In this document: positions 35,527 to 44,900 of the stretch, piece by piece
Layout of the letters: the number at the start of each line of letters is the position of its first letter
Numbering within the stretch: position 1 is the stretch's first letter
Source: Martinezella tropici
GTDB taxonomy: Bacteria > Pseudomonadota > Alphaproteobacteria > Rhizobiales > Rhizobiaceae
Length of the DNA: 64,000 nt
Direction of reading: 5' to 3'
Assembly: GCF_003287875.1 (NCBI RefSeq)
Contig: NZ_QMKK01000019.1
Coordinates: 1-64,000 of the forward strand
Translations under genes and position numbers: made by a program
The notes under the pieces: generated by a model
Told to the model about the DNA's origin: nothing
Database searches by the model: none
What the model saw: only the letters and a program-made list of their open reading frames with translations

Positions 35527-36534
35527 ATGTCCAATCCCGTCTGCGTCGATGTCACCCGTGGCAACCAGGTCGAAAGCCATCACCGTGGCTCGGTCGTTGT
35601 CGTCGATGGCGATGGAAAGCTGGTCTTCTCGCTCGGCGATATCGAAAGCGGCGTCTTTCCGCGTTCTGCCTGCAAGGCGATGCAGGCGCTTCCGTTGGTC
35701 GAAAGCGGTGCCGCGGATGCCTATGGCTTTGGTGACAAGGAATTGGCACTCGCCTGCTCATCCCACAATGGCGAGGACGAGCATGTGGCGCTCGCCGCCT
35801 CGATGCTGGCGCGAGCCGGTCGCGATGTCGGCACGCTCGAATGCGGCGCCCATTGGTCCTTCGACCAGAAGACCCTCATCCATCAGGCCCGCACCATCGA
35901 CAAGCCGACGGCGCTGCATAACAATTGCTCCGGCAAACACGCCGGCTTCGTCTGCGCCTGCTGCCATCAGGATATCGATCCCAGGGGCTATGTCGGCTAC
36001 GATCACCCGCTGCAGCAGCAGATCCGCGACACCATGCGGAGCCTGACCGGCACCGTTCTTGCCCATGACAATTGCGGCACGGACGGCTGCTCGATCCCGA
36101 CCTATGCGGTGCCGCTAAAGGGACTGGCACATGGCTTTGCCAGGATGGCGACGGGCGCCGGCCTGGAGCCGCTGCGCGCCAAGGCGTCCCGCCGGCTGTT
36201 GGAGGCCTGCATGGCCGAACCGTTTTACGTCGCCGGCACCGATCGCGCCTGCACCAAACTCATGCAGATCGCTCCCGGCCGTATTTTCGCCAAGACCGGC
36301 GCCGAAGGCGTGTTTTGTGCCGCGATCCCCGAGCAGGGTATTGCCATCGCGCTCAAATGCGACGATGGCACGACTCGTGCCGCGGAGGTCATGGTCGCGG
36401 CGGTGCTGGCCCGTTTCTTCGAGAAAGACGACGCAGTACATGCCGGCCTCATGGCGATGGCCGACAGGTCTTTCAGGAACTGGAACGGCATCCATGTCGG
36501 CAATATCATGCCGGCAGCTGCATTGACTGCCTAG
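35527..36534 (+). CDS. ansA: asparaginase, Rhizobium etli type (AnsA family)
   Basis: 335-residue member of the zinc-containing asparaginase group that is unrelated to E. coli type I and II enzymes. Hydrolyses asparagine to aspartate and ammonia. A first S-x-x-K pair is Ser47/Lys50 (PRSACKAM), and Ser79 lies in ACSSHNGEDEH. The metal site corresponds to Cys134, Lys137 (NCSGKHAG) and Cys188 (DGCSIP), one residue shifted from those described for the R. etli enzyme. No signal peptide is seen, so it is cytosolic. Its stop codon overlaps a perfect hairpin. Confidence 0.9.
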   Translation: MSNPVCVDVTRGNQVESHHRGSVVVVDGDGKLVFSLGDIESGVFPRSACKAMQALPLVESGAADAYGFGDKELALACSSHNGEDEHVALAASMLARAGRDVGTLECGAHWSFDQKTLIHQARTIDKPTALHNNCSGKHAGFVCACCHQDIDPRGYVGYDHPLQQQIRDTMRSLTGTVLAHDNCGTDGCSIPTYAVPLKGLAHGFARMATGAGLEPLRAKASRRLLEACMAEPFYVAGTDRACTKLMQIAPGRIFAKTGAEGVFCAAIPEQGIAIALKCDDGTTRAAEVMVAAVLARFFEKDDAVHAGLMAMADRSFRNWNGIHVGNIMPAAALTA

Positions 36535-36564
36535 AGCGGTTCACGGAATCCCCGAACCGCTCTA
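36532..36564 (+). terminator. perfect hairpin at the asparaginase stop codon
   Basis: Arms TAGAGCGGTTC and GAACCGCTCTA (11 bp, perfect) with an 11-base loop. The left arm includes the TAG stop codon. A short T-rich stretch follows (TCTCTTTGTTTT), compatible with termination. The same sequence looks like the common rhizobial AGAGCGGTTC repeat. Confidence 0.6.
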
Positions 36565-36580
36565 TCTCTTTGTTTTCACG

Positions 36581-36622
36581 CAATTCCGGACGGAAAACCG
36601 CTGCGCACTTTTCCTGGAATTG
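36581..36622. repeat. rhizobial-type dispersed palindrome
   Basis: CAATTCC/GGAATTG outer arms (36581-36587 and 36616-36622) and GGAAAA/TTTTCC inner arms (36592-36597 and 36609-36614) surround CCGCTGCGCAC. I recall this motif as frequent between genes in Rhizobium and relatives. Only this copy was recognised in the window. Confidence 0.55.
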
Positions 36623-36643
36623 CTCTAGCCTCCGTTCTTCGGT

Positions 36644-37150
36644 TCAGCCGATCGTCTGCCGGGCGGGCGCATGCTGCCGGACGATCCTGTATTCCTTCCA
36701 GATCAGGATCATCACCACCAGGTCGAAGACGGTGAGAATGACAAGCCCGATCCCGTGCGTTTCGGTGAAGCGGTAGAGCTGGTAGACGATGAAAAGCCCC
36801 AGGGCGACCAGTGAAGCCGGATAGGCCCACATCTTGCCCTTGAGCAGCCCGATGACGAGCAGCACCTTCACCAGCCCGTGGCTGAGCAGATAATAGGCAT
36901 AGAAGTCCTTTGTGCCGACCGAGAAATCCTGCGCCCACGCGAGCAAGTGTGTCGCGATAAAGTCCTTGGGATCGTTGAGCAGCTCGGGCTGCGTGATCCT
37001 GTTTGCCAGGCGAAGGATGGACTCGGTGCTGACGAGCGCAAGCACGATGCCGCCGATGCATTCGATCAAGGCATGCGCGCCCTTCAGGAGAACACTGATT
37101 TCGAAGAGCTGATGAATGCGGCGTTCGTTCACGGGCGATCTCTTGGGCAT
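36644..37150 (-). CDS. DUF2127 membrane protein
   Basis: 168 residues with four hydrophobic helices. The start RIHQLFEISVLLKGAHALIE and the central YAYYLLSHGLVKVLLVIGLL pattern match DUF2127, a family of uncharacterised inner-membrane proteins. A possible role in transport or stress is not established. No operon partner on its strand. Confidence 0.75.
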   Translation of the reverse strand: MPKRSPVNERRIHQLFEISVLLKGAHALIECIGGIVLALVSTESILRLANRITQPELLNDPKDFIATHLLAWAQDFSVGTKDFYAYYLLSHGLVKVLLVIGLLKGKMWAYPASLVALGLFIVYQLYRFTETHGIGLVILTVFDLVVMILIWKEYRIVRQHAPARQTIG

Positions 37151-37271
37151 GGTGATGCAGGCTTGACCGGCAACAACGGCAAGGCAGGCCGATGTGTGAG
37201 CGGCATAGGATCAATCTTCGGCCGTATGATGATGATAATGCAAATTGCGTAAAGCGGACTCGCAACCGACG

Positions 37272-38033
37272 TCAGGCCAGCAAGAGTGCAAGCTCGGTCT
37301 CCCGATAGGGTGCCAGGCTTTCTTCCGCAATATCGGACGGCACAACGAGGCCTGACACATCCTTCATCGGCAGGATCTGGTATGGGGAGGCCGCATCAAG
37401 CTTTTCGCCCGTCGCCAGTACATAGGTTTCGGCCGAGCAATGGGCGATATGCCGCTTGATAGCCGCCTCCTCGAAATCGCCGGTCGAAAAGCCGCGGGCG
37501 GGATGGATAGCTGTGACCCCCAGAAAGAAGATGTCAGCCCTTATGGAGGCGATCATCGCCATGGCGGCCGCACCCGTCGCCACCATCGAATGCTTGTAGA
37601 GCTTGCCGCCAATGAGGATCACCTCGGCGGCGGGATGATGCTCCAGTTCGCCAGCGATCGTCGGGCTGTGGGTGACGATGGTGGCGGCAAGATCCTTCGG
37701 GAGCTGACGAGCGATCTCGGCATTGGTGGTGCCGCCATCGAGAAACACCGTCTGGCCCGGCTGGATCATCTTGGCCGCATAGGTGCCGAGCCGTCGCTTC
37801 GCATCGGAGGAGACTGTCTGCCGAGCGGTGAAATCGGGTAGCTCAGGTGACAGCGGCAGTGCGCCGCCATGCACGCGCTTCAGCAGCTTCTCCGCTGCCA
37901 TCTCTCGCAGATCCCGGCGGATCGTGTCTTCGGACAGATCGAGTTCATCGGCCAGAACCTTGGCGATCACTTGGCCGTCCCAGCGCAATCTGTCGAGGAT
38001 GAGGGCTTTGCGTTGGCTGGTCAGCATGTCCAT
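37272..38033 (-). CDS. DeoR-family transcriptional regulator
   Basis: 253 residues. The N-terminal DeoR helix-turn-helix is seen in QVIAKVLADELDLSEDTIRRDLREM, cited by its ends QVIAKVLA and TIRRDLREM, followed by RVHGGALP. The C-terminal sugar-phosphate sensor domain contains VFLDGGTTNAEIAR and VILIGGKLYKHSMVATG. ATG 38033 is chosen; 38027 is also possible. It is divergent from the DUF4406-like gene, with CACGAAT half-sites in between. It likely responds to a phosphorylated sugar or nucleoside. Confidence 0.88.
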   Translation of the reverse strand: MDMLTSQRKALILDRLRWDGQVIAKVLADELDLSEDTIRRDLREMAAEKLLKRVHGGALPLSPELPDFTARQTVSSDAKRRLGTYAAKMIQPGQTVFLDGGTTNAEIARQLPKDLAATIVTHSPTIAGELEHHPAAEVILIGGKLYKHSMVATGAAAMAMIASIRADIFFLGVTAIHPARGFSTGDFEEAAIKRHIAHCSAETYVLATGEKLDAASPYQILPMKDVSGLVVPSDIAEESLAPYRETELALLLA

Positions 38034-38048
38034 CTCTGCACGATATAT

Positions 38049-38111
38049 CACGAATGATCACGAATTTATCAGAATCGATTCGACATTCAAGGAAATATGC
38101 GCATATTCGTG
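38049..38111. promoter_or_regulatory. candidate DeoR binding region
   Basis: CACGAAT occurs at 38049 and 38059, spaced by exactly one helical turn, and inverted (ATTCGTG) at 38105-38111. The perfect palindrome AATATGCGCATATT covers 38094-38107. This lies between the DeoR gene and the divergent DUF4406-like gene. Confidence 0.55.
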
Positions 38112-38153
38112 CAAATTCCTGCAGGAAGCAGGTGTTCAGAATGGAGACATGAC

Positions 38154-38510
38154 ATGTTGATCCTGATTGCAGGCCCGTATCGCTCCGGCACCGGCGATGA
38201 TCCGAAAAAGATGGCAGAAAACCTCAAGCGCCTAGAGGAGCCGTCCTATGCTCTGTTCAAGGCAGGCCATCTTCCCATGATCGGCGAGTGGGTTGCGCTG
38301 CCGGTCTGGCACGCCGCCGGCGGCAAGCGCGTCGGGGACGATCTCTATGAAGAGATCTTCCACCCGACAGCTGGCCGCCTGCTGCAGCTTTGCGAGGGTG
38401 TGCTGAGATTGCCCGGCGACTCCAAGGGCGCCGACAATGATGTCCGTATCGCCCGCGAGCGCGGCATTCCCGTCTGGCACAGGCTGGAAGACGTGCCCGG
38501 CTGCGCCTGA
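38154..38510 (+). CDS. DUF4406-like (nucleoside deoxyribosyltransferase fold) protein
   Basis: 118 residues. MLILIAGPYRSGTGDDP at the start and the late motif DNDVRIARERGIPVW follow the pattern of DUF4406 and of nucleoside 2-deoxyribosyltransferases, in which such residues bind the sugar and the base. The typical catalytic glutamate cannot be placed with confidence. ATG 38154 follows GGAGACATGAC. It is divergent from a DeoR regulator, which suggests sugar or nucleotide metabolism. Specific substrate unknown. Confidence 0.65.
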   Translation: MLILIAGPYRSGTGDDPKKMAENLKRLEEPSYALFKAGHLPMIGEWVALPVWHAAGGKRVGDDLYEEIFHPTAGRLLQLCEGVLRLPGDSKGADNDVRIARERGIPVWHRLEDVPGCA

Positions 38511-38664
38511 ACGCGAGCCGCCCATCCCCATTGAGCCAGCCCATGGGGATGGGCGTGCATGGCCGATCGATCAAAACCTTTTGTGGCGCCCATCAGCATC
38601 ACCCACTTCCGTATCGGCCGGGTTCGCTTTAGCTTCCTCGCGGAATTCAATCGAGGAACGGAAC

Positions 38665-39285
38665 ATGCTGACATTCTATTTTGCGCCCGGAAGCTGCGCG
38701 CTCGCCAGTCTCATCGCCCTGGAAGAATCTGGTCTCGCATATGAGCACCGTCGCCTCAACCTCGCCAATGGCGATCAGCGCCAGCCGGACTATCTGGCCA
38801 TCAATCCCAAAGGTCGCGTTCCGGCCCTGGTGACCGACAGAGGCGTCATCACCGAGAATATCGCGATCATGGCCTATATCGCCCAGATCGCACCGGCCGC
38901 CAAGCTGGCACCGCTCGACGATCCCTTCGAATTCGCGCAGATGCAATCCTTCAACAGCTATATCGCGACCACCGTTCACGTGAACCATTCACACAAGGGA
39001 CGCGGCTACCGCTGGACCGACGATCCCGCTGCCATCGAGGCAATGAAGGCCAAGGTGCCGCAGACCATGACCGAAAGCTTCGCCTTGATCGAGGACAAGA
39101 TGCTGAAAGGCTCTTGGGTAATGGGAGAGCAATATACCGTCGCAGACGGCTATCTCTTCACCATGGAGAAGTGGCTGCCGGGAGACGGTGTCGATATCAA
39201 ACAGTTCCCCAAGGTCAGCGCGCATTATCAGCGCATGCTCGAGCGCCCGGCCGTTCAGAAGGCGCTTGCCGTCGAACAGGGCTGA
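38665..39285 (+). CDS. glutathione S-transferase, beta-like
   Basis: 206 residues. The N-terminal thioredoxin-like half starts MLTFYFAPGSCALASL, where Ser10 or Cys11 sits in the position of the beta-class catalytic cysteine, followed by NPKGRVPALV and ENIAIMAYIA. The helical half contains VMGEQYTVADGYLFTM. ATG 38665 has GGAAC upstream. It stands alone, convergent with the YjbR-like gene. Likely cytosolic detoxification; substrate unknown. Confidence 0.88.
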   Translation: MLTFYFAPGSCALASLIALEESGLAYEHRRLNLANGDQRQPDYLAINPKGRVPALVTDRGVITENIAIMAYIAQIAPAAKLAPLDDPFEFAQMQSFNSYIATTVHVNHSHKGRGYRWTDDPAAIEAMKAKVPQTMTESFALIEDKMLKGSWVMGEQYTVADGYLFTMEKWLPGDGVDIKQFPKVSAHYQRMLERPAVQKALAVEQG

Positions 39286-39291
39286 TGTGGA

Positions 39292-39648
39292 TCAGCCGAA
39301 CGTTGCCAGAAGTTTTTTCGGGGCGCGGTATCGCCACGCCTCGATCAAGCGTAGCTCTAGTTCCTCGTCATCGATCGCACCAATGCGCAGCGGCAGGGAT
39401 GGCCAGCCGACATAGTGATCGGTCTGGAAATAGATCTCCGGCGCCATTTCCATCAGCTGCTCCTTGCGGTCGAGCGGCAGCGACAGCACGATGGTCTCGT
39501 TATTCTTCACCGTCACGAATGCCTTGCCGCCGACCTTGAAAGCCGGTAGGCCGTAATGCAGGCCGGGTTCAACCGCCGGCAGCCGGGCTTGCGCGATAAG
39601 CCGCTGCAATCGTTGGGCGATGACGTCCATATCGATGACCGATGTCAT
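39292..39648 (-). CDS. MmcQ/YjbR-family protein
   Basis: 118 residues with the YjbR fold pattern: LPAVEPGLHYGLPAFKVGGKAF, cited by its parts VEPGLHYG and FKVGGKAF, then LSLPLDRKEQLMEM and DHYVGWPSLPL near residue 75. Members adopt a CyaY-like fold and are annotated as DNA-binding, but the function is uncertain. It ends six bases from the convergent GST gene. Confidence 0.8.
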   Translation of the reverse strand: MTSVIDMDVIAQRLQRLIAQARLPAVEPGLHYGLPAFKVGGKAFVTVKNNETIVLSLPLDRKEQLMEMAPEIYFQTDHYVGWPSLPLRIGAIDDEELELRLIEAWRYRAPKKLLATFG

Positions 39649-39675
39649 GTTTTACGGATATAGAGCAGGTCTCTG

Positions 39676-39861
39676 TCAGGCGCATTCTTCCGGCTGAACG
39701 CACCGTTTGTCTATAGGCCGCCCGAGATTTTCCGGCATGAGCGGCAGGTCGGCCAGTTCTTCCAGCGACATGCTCGCGAGCATTGGGTGCTGCAGCGGAT
39801 CGTTTTCCTGTTCGCGATCCTCTTCCTGTAGATGATTGAAGAAAAGCTTCAAGATCGACAT
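39676..39861 (-). CDS. 61-residue hypothetical protein
   Basis: MSILKLFFNHLQEEDREQEN begins the protein, and PLMPENLGRPIDKRC lies near the C-terminus, with two cysteines at the end (RCVQPEECA). A strong AAGGAGG is eight bases upstream of ATG 39861, which argues for a translated gene. No domain or membrane helix is recognised. It lies between the YjbR-like gene and a divergent LysR gene. Confidence 0.6.
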   Translation of the reverse strand: MSILKLFFNHLQEEDREQENDPLQHPMLASMSLEELADLPLMPENLGRPIDKRCVQPEECA

Positions 39862-40012
39862 GTGATTGCCTCCTTGGATCCCCGCATCGATGCAACCCAA
39901 GGAGCATCGGCCGGCGGGGTAGCGGCACTTTTCAATTTCATATTGCAATAATCGCGCGTATTCCCGCTTTGCGCAATTGAGAATGCCGAGATGCTGATAT
40001 AGATATTCTATA

Positions 40013-40909
40013 ATGAGAAATCTCAACAACGTTCATCTGAATGGCTTGCGCGCTCTTGAGGCGGTCGGGCGGCTCGGTTCGCTGCAGGCGGCCGCCGACG
40101 AACTTGGCGTAACGGTCGGCGCGGTTAGTCAGCAGGTCATCAAGGCGGAGGCGCAGCTCGGGCGGCCACTATTCGAGCGAACTCCAAAAGGCATGACGGC
40201 CACGGCATCGGGGCTGGCGGTATTGACGAGGCTTGGCGAGGGCTTTCAGGCGCTTGCGGCCGCAGTCGCGCTTGCGCAGCACAAGGATGAAAATATCCTC
40301 ACGATTTCGGTCGCGCCGGTTTTTGCAGCCCGTTGGTTGGTTTATCGGCTCGACCGCTTCGCCAGCCGCCACCCGGATATCCGCCTGCGCATCGATGCCA
40401 CCACGCGGCTCATCAATCCGGCGACGTCGGATGTCGATATCGGCATTCGCGTCGGCAGCGGGCAATGGCCCGATGTCAAAGCCGAGCTGCTGCTGGCGCA
40501 GGAAGTGTTCCCGGTGGTTACGCCGCAGATCGCCGCCACGCTGCGGGAACCGGCCGATCTCCTGAAAGTCCCCGCCGTGATCGACGGACACGCGATGTTC
40601 GGCTGGGAGGTCTGGCTGCGCAAAGCCGGGCTTTCAGGCCATTGCATGGAAGAGCGGCACATCTTCAATGACGCGTCGCTCTGTCTGGATGCGGCTATAG
40701 CGGGGCAGGGGGTGATGCTCGCCTGGCAGACGCTGGCTGCCTATGCCCTTCAGCAGAAATGCCTCGTCGATCCCTTCGGCATCCGTGTAAAGACGGGCTT
40801 CGGCCATTATTTCGTCACCGCCGAAGGCGTGCGCGAACCTAAGAAGGTGACCGCCTTCAAGGCCTGGATTCGCGAAGAGATGGAAGAGAGCATGCGTCTC
40901 TTCCGATAG
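40013..40909 (+). CDS. LysR-family regulator, GcvA-like
   Basis: 298 residues. The N-terminal winged helix (LNGLRALEAVGRLGSLQAAA, then GVTVGAVSQQVIKAEAQLG) and FERTPKGMTATASG are typical of the GcvA/AmpR branch. The effector domain shows SVAPVFAARWLVYRLDRF, TRLINPATSDVDIGIRVG and FNDASLCLDAAIAGQGV. It is convergent with the following GST gene (six bases apart) and may control that or the divergent small gene. The inducer is unknown. Confidence 0.88.
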   Translation: MRNLNNVHLNGLRALEAVGRLGSLQAAADELGVTVGAVSQQVIKAEAQLGRPLFERTPKGMTATASGLAVLTRLGEGFQALAAAVALAQHKDENILTISVAPVFAARWLVYRLDRFASRHPDIRLRIDATTRLINPATSDVDIGIRVGSGQWPDVKAELLLAQEVFPVVTPQIAATLREPADLLKVPAVIDGHAMFGWEVWLRKAGLSGHCMEERHIFNDASLCLDAAIAGQGVMLAWQTLAAYALQQKCLVDPFGIRVKTGFGHYFVTAEGVREPKKVTAFKAWIREEMEESMRLFR

Positions 40910-40915
40910 AAGCTA

Positions 40916-41575
40916 TCAGATCGGCTCCTGAGCGCGCGTCGCCTGCATGGCCTTGTAAGCATCGCGCGACTGGCAACGCTCGATCCAGGCTTTCATCTTC
41001 GGACGCGCATCGAACAATTCCTGTTCGGTCTGGGCGTAGCGCAGTACTTCCGCGAGATTGAGATCGGCGGCGGTGAAGCGATTGCCGACGAGATAGTCCT
41101 GGTTTTGCAGGTGCTTTTCCAGCACGTCGAGCGGTTTCTTCAGTGAGCGGCAGGCGACTGCGATCCCCGTCTTGCCGGCCTCGCTGTTTTCCTGGGCATT
41201 GTCATAGATGCGGACGAGCGCGACGCTGTAGGGCTCGACTTCGGTTGCCGCCCACATGGTCCACATCGACATCTGCCCTTCTTCCTCGATCGTTTTGCCG
41301 GCCAGCGGACCGCCATACTTGCGCGCGAGGTAAAGGTTGATGGCGAGCGATTCATGCAGGACGAGATCGCCGTCCTTGATGCAGGGGATCATGCCCATCG
41401 GATTGACGGCCAGGAACTCCGGCGACATCGTATTGATCGGCGCATCGGCGGCAAGCGGGTTGGGCAGCCGGCTCGCCTGGATGACAGGCACGGATTTGAA
41501 CTCGACGCCGAGCTCATTAGCCATCCAATAGTTGCGCGAAGCGCGCGAGCGATAGACACCGTAGATCGTCAGCAT
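40916..41575 (-). CDS. glutathione S-transferase-like protein
   Basis: 219 residues starting [20 protein letters not shown]. Serine 10 or 13 of the SRAS motif is in the position of the glutathione-activating residue. [13 protein letters not shown] and [16 protein letters not shown] follow. The helical half has [19 protein letters not shown]. Two nearby GST genes in the window differ clearly in sequence, so this is not a recent duplicate. Divergent from the ferredoxin oxidoreductase gene. Confidence 0.87.
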   Translation of the reverse strand: MLTIYGVYRSRASRNYWMANELGVEFKSVPVIQASRLPNPLAADAPINTMSPEFLAVNPMGMIPCIKDGDLVLHESLAINLYLARKYGGPLAGKTIEEEGQMSMWTMWAATEVEPYSVALVRIYDNAQENSEAGKTGIAVACRSLKKPLDVLEKHLQNQDYLVGNRFTAADLNLAEVLRYAQTEQELFDARPKMKAWIERCQSRDAYKAMQATRAQEPI

Positions 41576-41915
41576 ATGGGTCTCCCAGATTCGAGTCGGC
41601 GCGACATTATTGGTCGCTTGGGAGGAGCGGAAGGCCTTGCCGCTGATATCTCGATGAAAGCTTGTGATGGAATGGTGTATAGATAGCTGGGCCGCCTCGT
41701 CCTCCGAGGGCTGATGGCTGGCATAGGACAAGCACGAAAATATCAGACAAGTCCCCCAATTCTTTGCAAATCATGCTGTTGATGCTTCGCCTTCGTTCGG
41801 AAATTAGCGTCGGCGCATGCTAGAATTCCAGCATGATTTTCATCGGAAGCGGTAGGAGGCTTCCGGCGAAATTAAACATGCGCATTCGATGACTGCGATC
41901 TCGGGAGGAGAGCAG
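41576..41915. other. divergent control region with AGCATG repeats
   Basis: About 340 bases between the GST and the ferredoxin oxidoreductase genes. It contains the inverted repeats described separately at 41768-41839. No further gene is supported. Confidence 0.5.
41768..41839. promoter_or_regulatory. inverted-repeat operator upstream of the ferredoxin oxidoreductase
   Basis: AAATCATGCT (41768-41777) and AGCATGATTT (41830-41839) are exact 10-bp inverted repeats. The second is part of the near-perfect palindrome CATGCT-A-GAATTC-C-AGCATG at 41816-41835, ending 80 bases before the start codon. Three CATGCT-type half-sites in 72 bases suggest a dedicated regulator. Confidence 0.55.
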
Positions 41916-44900
41916 ATGCTTGCGACCAGTGTATCGCTAGACGACAAATATACCGCAGAGGAAGGCCGCGTCTTCATGACCGGCCTGCAGACGCTGGTAC
42001 GCCTGCCCATGACGCAGATGCGGCGCGACCGCGCTGCCGGCCTCAATACGGCAGCCTTCATTTCAGGCTATCGCGGCTCGCCGCTCGGCGGTTACGACCA
42101 GCAGCTCTTGAAAGCCAAGACTTATCTCGACGCCCACGACGTCACCTTCCAGCCCGGGATCAACGAGGATCTTGCCGCGACGGCCGTCTGGGGCTCACAG
42201 CAGGTCGGCCTTTCGCACGGCGCCCGCAAGGATGGTGTGCTCGGCATCTGGTATGGTAAAGGCCCCGGCGTCGACCGCTCCGGTGATGTGCTGAAGCACG
42301 GCAATGCCGCTGGCACCTCCAAGCATGGCGGCGTCCTCTGTTTCGCCGGCGACGATCATTCCGCCAAATCCTCCACCATGCCGCACCAGACCGACCATGA
42401 TTTCATGTCTGCGGTCATCCCGGTCATCTATCCATCGTCCATCCACGAATTCCTCGAATACGGCCTGCTCGGCATCGCCATGTCGCGTTATTCCGGCTGC
42501 TGGGTCGGCATGAAGTTCATCGCCGACACCATAGAAACGACGGCTGCCATCGATCTCTCGGGGGAAAGGCGGCAATTCGTCCTGCCGACCGATTTCGAAA
42601 TGCCGCCCGGTGGTTTGAATTTACGCTGGCCCGATCCGCCGCTGGTGCAGGACGATCGGCTGCAGACTTATAAGGCCTATGCGGCCATCGCCTTTGCCCG
42701 TGCCAATCGCGTCGATGAAATCACGCATGATGTGCCGAACGCCCGCCTCGGCATCATCTCGTCCGGCAAGGCCTATGAGGATGTGCTGCAGGCGCTGCGC
42801 GAGCTGGAGATCGGCCCTCAGGAAATGGCCGCGATCGGCCTGCGTATCTTGAAAGTGCGTATGCCCTGGCCTCTGGAGCCCGAGGCTGTCAGACATTTCT
42901 CGGAAGGGCTCGACGAGGTTCTTGTCGTCGAGGAGCGCCGCGAGATCATCGAAAACCAGATCAAGCAGCAACTCTTCAACTGGCGTGCCGATGTCCGTCC
43001 GCGCATCGTCGGCAAGTTCGATGAGCACGACAAGCCCTATCTCAGCCTATCGGCGGCATTGACGGTGGGCGCAGTGGCGCGAGCGATCGCAGGGCGCATC
43101 GTCAAGCTCGATCTCGATCAGGGCCTGCATGACCGCATCGCCGCCAAGCTTGCCTATCTTGCCGAGCGCGGCCAGATCAGCCGCAGCCATGTCGCGCCGC
43201 TGAACCGCACACCCTTCTTCTGCTCCGGCTGTCCGCACAATACGTCGACCCGCGTCCCTGAAGGCAGCCGCGCCATTGCCGGCATCGGCTGCCACTACAT
43301 GGTCACCTGGATGGACCGCAACACCGAGACCTTCACCCAGATGGGCGGTGAAGGCGTGCCATGGACAGCGATTGCGCGTTACACCGATGAAAAGCACATG
43401 TTCGTCAATCTCGGCGACGGCACCTATTTTCACTCCGGCATTCTCGCCATCCGCCAGTCCGTCGCCTCCAAGGTCAACGTCACCTACAAGCTGCTCTACA
43501 ATGATGCCGTCGCCATGACCGGCGGCCAGCCGATCGACGGCTATCTGACGCCGCAGCTGGTGACGAAGCAGCTGCATGACGAGGGCGTCAAGCCGATCTA
43601 TCTGCTTTCGGACAATCCCGCCGCCTATCGCGCTTCGGAACTCGCGCCCGGCGTCAAGGTGCTGCATCGCGACCATATCGATCAGGTAATGCTGACGCTG
43701 CGCGAGACCGAGGGGTGTTCGGCGATCGTCTATGTCCAGACCTGCGCGGCCGAAAAGCGCCGTCGCCGCAGCCGCGGGCTGATGGAAGACCCGGCGAAGC
43801 GCGTCTTCATCAATCCGGCTGTCTGCGAGGGCTGCGGCGATTGCTCTGTGCAGTCCAACTGCATCTCCGTCGAGCCGCTGGAAACCGAATTCGGCCGCAA
43901 GCGCCAGATCAACCAGTCGAGCTGCAACAAGGATTTCTCCTGCGTAAAAGGCTTCTGCCCGTCCTTCGTGACGGTTCATGGCGGCAAGCGCCGCAAGCGC
44001 AAAGCACTTGATCATGCCGATGTCGATGTGCCGATGCCCGAAATTCCCGTCATTGGCGATCGGCCCTGGAATATTGCGATTGCCGGCGTCGGCGGCACGG
44101 GCATCCTGACCATCGGCGCTATCCTCGGCATGGCTGCGCATCTGGACGGCAAGGTGCCGATGATCCTCGACATGGCCGGCCTTGCCCAGAAGGGCGGCGC
44201 GGTCATGAGCCATCTGCGCATTGGCCATAATCAGGCCGATGTCACCTCCTCGCGCATCGTCAATGGCGGCGCGGATCTCCTGTTTGCCGCGGACGAGGTG
44301 GTGGGTGCCTCCAAGGATGCGATCACGCTCTGCTCGCCGGGGCGCACGACAGCCATCGTCAACACTGGGCTCATGCCGGTCGCCGATTTCGTCCGCAACC
44401 GCGATTTCGATTTCAAGACCGGCTCGATACAGCACACCATCGCAAAGACCGTCAGCGAGAAGTCCGTCTTCCTCGATTTCAACCACGTCGCGACCGAGGT
44501 GACCGGCGATGCCATATCGACCAATATCCTGCTGACCGGCTTTGCCTGGCAGCGCGGCCTACTGCCGCTGTCGCTCGAGGCGATCGAAAAGGCGATCGAA
44601 CTGAACGGCGTCGCGGTCAAGGCCAGCCTTTCCGCCTTCCAGTGGGGACGGCTTCTGGCGCACGATCCGCAGGCCGTGCATGCCATGATGGCCGAGCCGG
44701 AGAAGGGCAGGACCCTGGCGGAGATGAGCCTCGACGAGCTCATCAAGCATCGCAAGGCTCACCTGACGGCCTATCAGAATGCAGCCCTTGCCGAACGCTA
44801 TGCCGCTTTTGTCGCCCGCGCCAATGCGCTGGCCGCAAAAGAGCGGCTTTCGGATAAGGTGCCCTTTGCCGTTGCCGTCACCTATGCACGCGTTCTGGCC

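Noticed and set aside
43047..44486. 479-codon antisense frame within the ferredoxin oxidoreductase gene
   Set aside because: Sense reading has full catalytic motifs; the antisense reading shows low-complexity Asp/Gly/Arg composition.
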